From Gemmatimonadota bacterium (GTDB lineage Bacteria > Gemmatimonadota > Gemmatimonadetes > Longimicrobiales > Gaopeijiaceae), in the NCBI GenBank assembly GCA_029863645.1, contig JAOTVA010000006.1, forward strand, positions 17,848 to 81,847: 64,000 bases of DNA. The letters run 5' to 3'. Below are positions 63,232-64,000 of this stretch, in pieces. The notes under the pieces were generated by a model that saw only the letters and a list, made by a program, of their open reading frames with translations, was not told where the DNA came from and did not search any database. Made by a program: the position numbers and the translations under genes. Within the stretch, counting starts at the first letter, position 1. Every line of letters begins with the position of its first letter.

Positions 63232-64000
63232 TCAGCTGAAGTCCACGCCCAAGAAGACCGCCACGATGATCGCGCCGACCGCGGCCGGCGCCACGAACCG
63301 AATGAAGAAGCGCCACACGCCGTAGTGGAACCACCTCGGCTCCGTGCCATCGACCAGCTCGGAGTGGCTTGCTTCCCTGGTCATGAACCAGCCCGTGGCG
63401 ACGGTGATGGCGAAGCCCCCGGTGGGAAGCATCCAGTTGGAGACGAAGTGGTCGGCGGTCGAGAACCACCCGACCTTGCCCGGGAACAGCTCCATGGTGG
63501 AGAGACCCGGCGCGGTCCCGAAGGACAGGGCAGCGAGAATCGTGAAGACGAAGATCGCCCCGCCGGACAGAAGCGTGGCCTTGTGACGAGCGATGTCCTT
63601 CTCGTCGATGAGGTAGCTGACCACCACCTCCAGGAGCGACATCGTGGAAGTGAGCGCCGCGAGTGCGACGAGCACGTAGAAGAGCGGCGCGAGGATCGTC
63701 CCGAATGGGACCGTGCCTTCCGAAAAGAAGAGCTGCGGGAGGGCAATGAAGAGCATGCCGACGGTACCGGTCTCACTCACCTGGTCCTGCATGCTCGCCG
63801 TGAAGATCACCGTGAACATGATGACGGTGGCGATCAGAGCGATCAGCGTGTCGAGCAGCACAATCACCGCGGATGCCTTCACGATGGACTGATGCTTGGC
63901 GATGTAGGACCCGTACGTGACCATCGCCCCCATGCCGAGGGAGAGCGTGAAGAACGAGTGGCCGAGTGCCTCGAGAACACTGTTCTGATCGAGTTCCGCA
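63232..64000 (-). CDS. Sodium-dependent transporter, NSS/SNF family (C-terminal part, runs off the right edge)
   Basis: The frame is open from 63999 leftward to the stop at 63232, 255 residues. It begins mid-gene with AELDQNSVLEALGHSFFTLSLGMGAMVTYGSY, given here in part as GHSFFTLSLGMGAMVTYGSY, a conserved stretch around helix 6 of LeuT-type neurotransmitter:sodium symporters. Five or six further helices follow. The family imports amino acids with Na+. No ATG-based start inside the window is appropriate; the visible ATG at 63933 is internal. Confidence 0.92.
   Translation of the reverse strand, partial: AELDQNSVLEALGHSFFTLSLGMGAMVTYGSYIAKHQSIVKASAVIVLLDTLIALIATVIMFTVIFTASMQDQVSETGTVGMLFIALPQLFFSEGTVPFGTILAPLFYVLVALAALTSTMSLLEVVVSYLIDEKDIARHKATLLSGGAIFVFTILAALSFGTAPGLSTMELFPGKVGWFSTADHFVSNWMLPTGGFAITVATGWFMTREASHSELVDGTEPRWFHYGVWRFFIRFVAPAAVGAIIVAVFLGVDFS

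Overview
The window is 64 kb of GC-rich bacterial chromosome with no plasmid, phage, insertion-sequence or CRISPR signature. The gene content points to a Gemmatimonadota-like bacterium, probably free-living, aerobic and heterotrophic. The clues are a SusC/SusD pair in a GC-rich genome, a DUF5916-type outer-membrane protein, a DUF5117-type metzincin, a 'plug-only' TonB-receptor-like protein, many secreted peptidases with lipoprotein or Sec signals, and a plastid/chlamydial-type enoyl-ACP reductase. The phylum is an inference from gene families, not from a marker gene.

Layout. 1-4.6 kb: start of a suf Fe-S assembly operon (sufC-sufB, leftward, running off the edge), divergent from a coupled trio of patatin, lipoprotein and M6 metalloprotease. 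4.7-11.6 kb: an LTxxQ-type periplasmic protein and a five-gene leftward operon (metzincin, fatty acid desaturase, lutA, lutB, lutC). 11.8-12.1 kb: remnant of a TipAS-domain gene with an internal deletion. 12.1-13.6 kb: two coupled ZIP metal transporters. 13.6-21.9 kb, leftward: NIPSNAP protein, membrane M28 peptidase, a striking fusion of an AraC-type regulator to a penicillin-binding protein 4 domain, then YbjQ, a putative anti-sigma protein, an ECF sigma factor and a class V aminotransferase. 22.0-29.2 kb, rightward housekeeping: ligA-polX (overlapping), Ca2+/Na+ antiporter, FabI, class III aminotransferase. 29.2-36.7 kb: pterin dehydratase, tRNA-Glu and tRNA-Val, a lipoprotein serpin, a haloalkane-dehalogenase-like/crcB/DUF190 operon, an OmpA lipoprotein, a cytochrome-c/PQQ dehydrogenase and the plug-only protein.

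37.0-53.3 kb: pyruvate carboxylase, then a tightly packed 12-gene rightward cluster: metallo-beta-lactamase-fold hydrolase, exported HAD-type dehalogenase-like protein, complete Liv-type ABC importer, MDR reductase, haloalkane dehalogenase with full catalytic pentad, Zn alcohol dehydrogenase, acetolactate-synthase-like ThDP enzyme and a long acyl-CoA dehydrogenase. It reads as one uptake-and-catabolism unit, possibly for a halogenated or hydroxylated carboxylic compound. 53.3-64 kb: family VIII esterase/beta-lactamase-like hydrolase, SusC-SusD operon, a bidirectional terminator, the DUF5916 protein, a small secreted protein with a Cys-containing C-terminal motif, and the end of a sodium-dependent (NSS) transporter.

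Many neighbouring genes overlap by 1-8 bp (ATGA, GTGA, TGATG), so translational coupling is common and operon boundaries are fairly clear. The observations most worth following are the AraC-PBP4 fusion, the 12-gene cluster, and the pairing of a dehalogenase-like enzyme with a fluoride channel.
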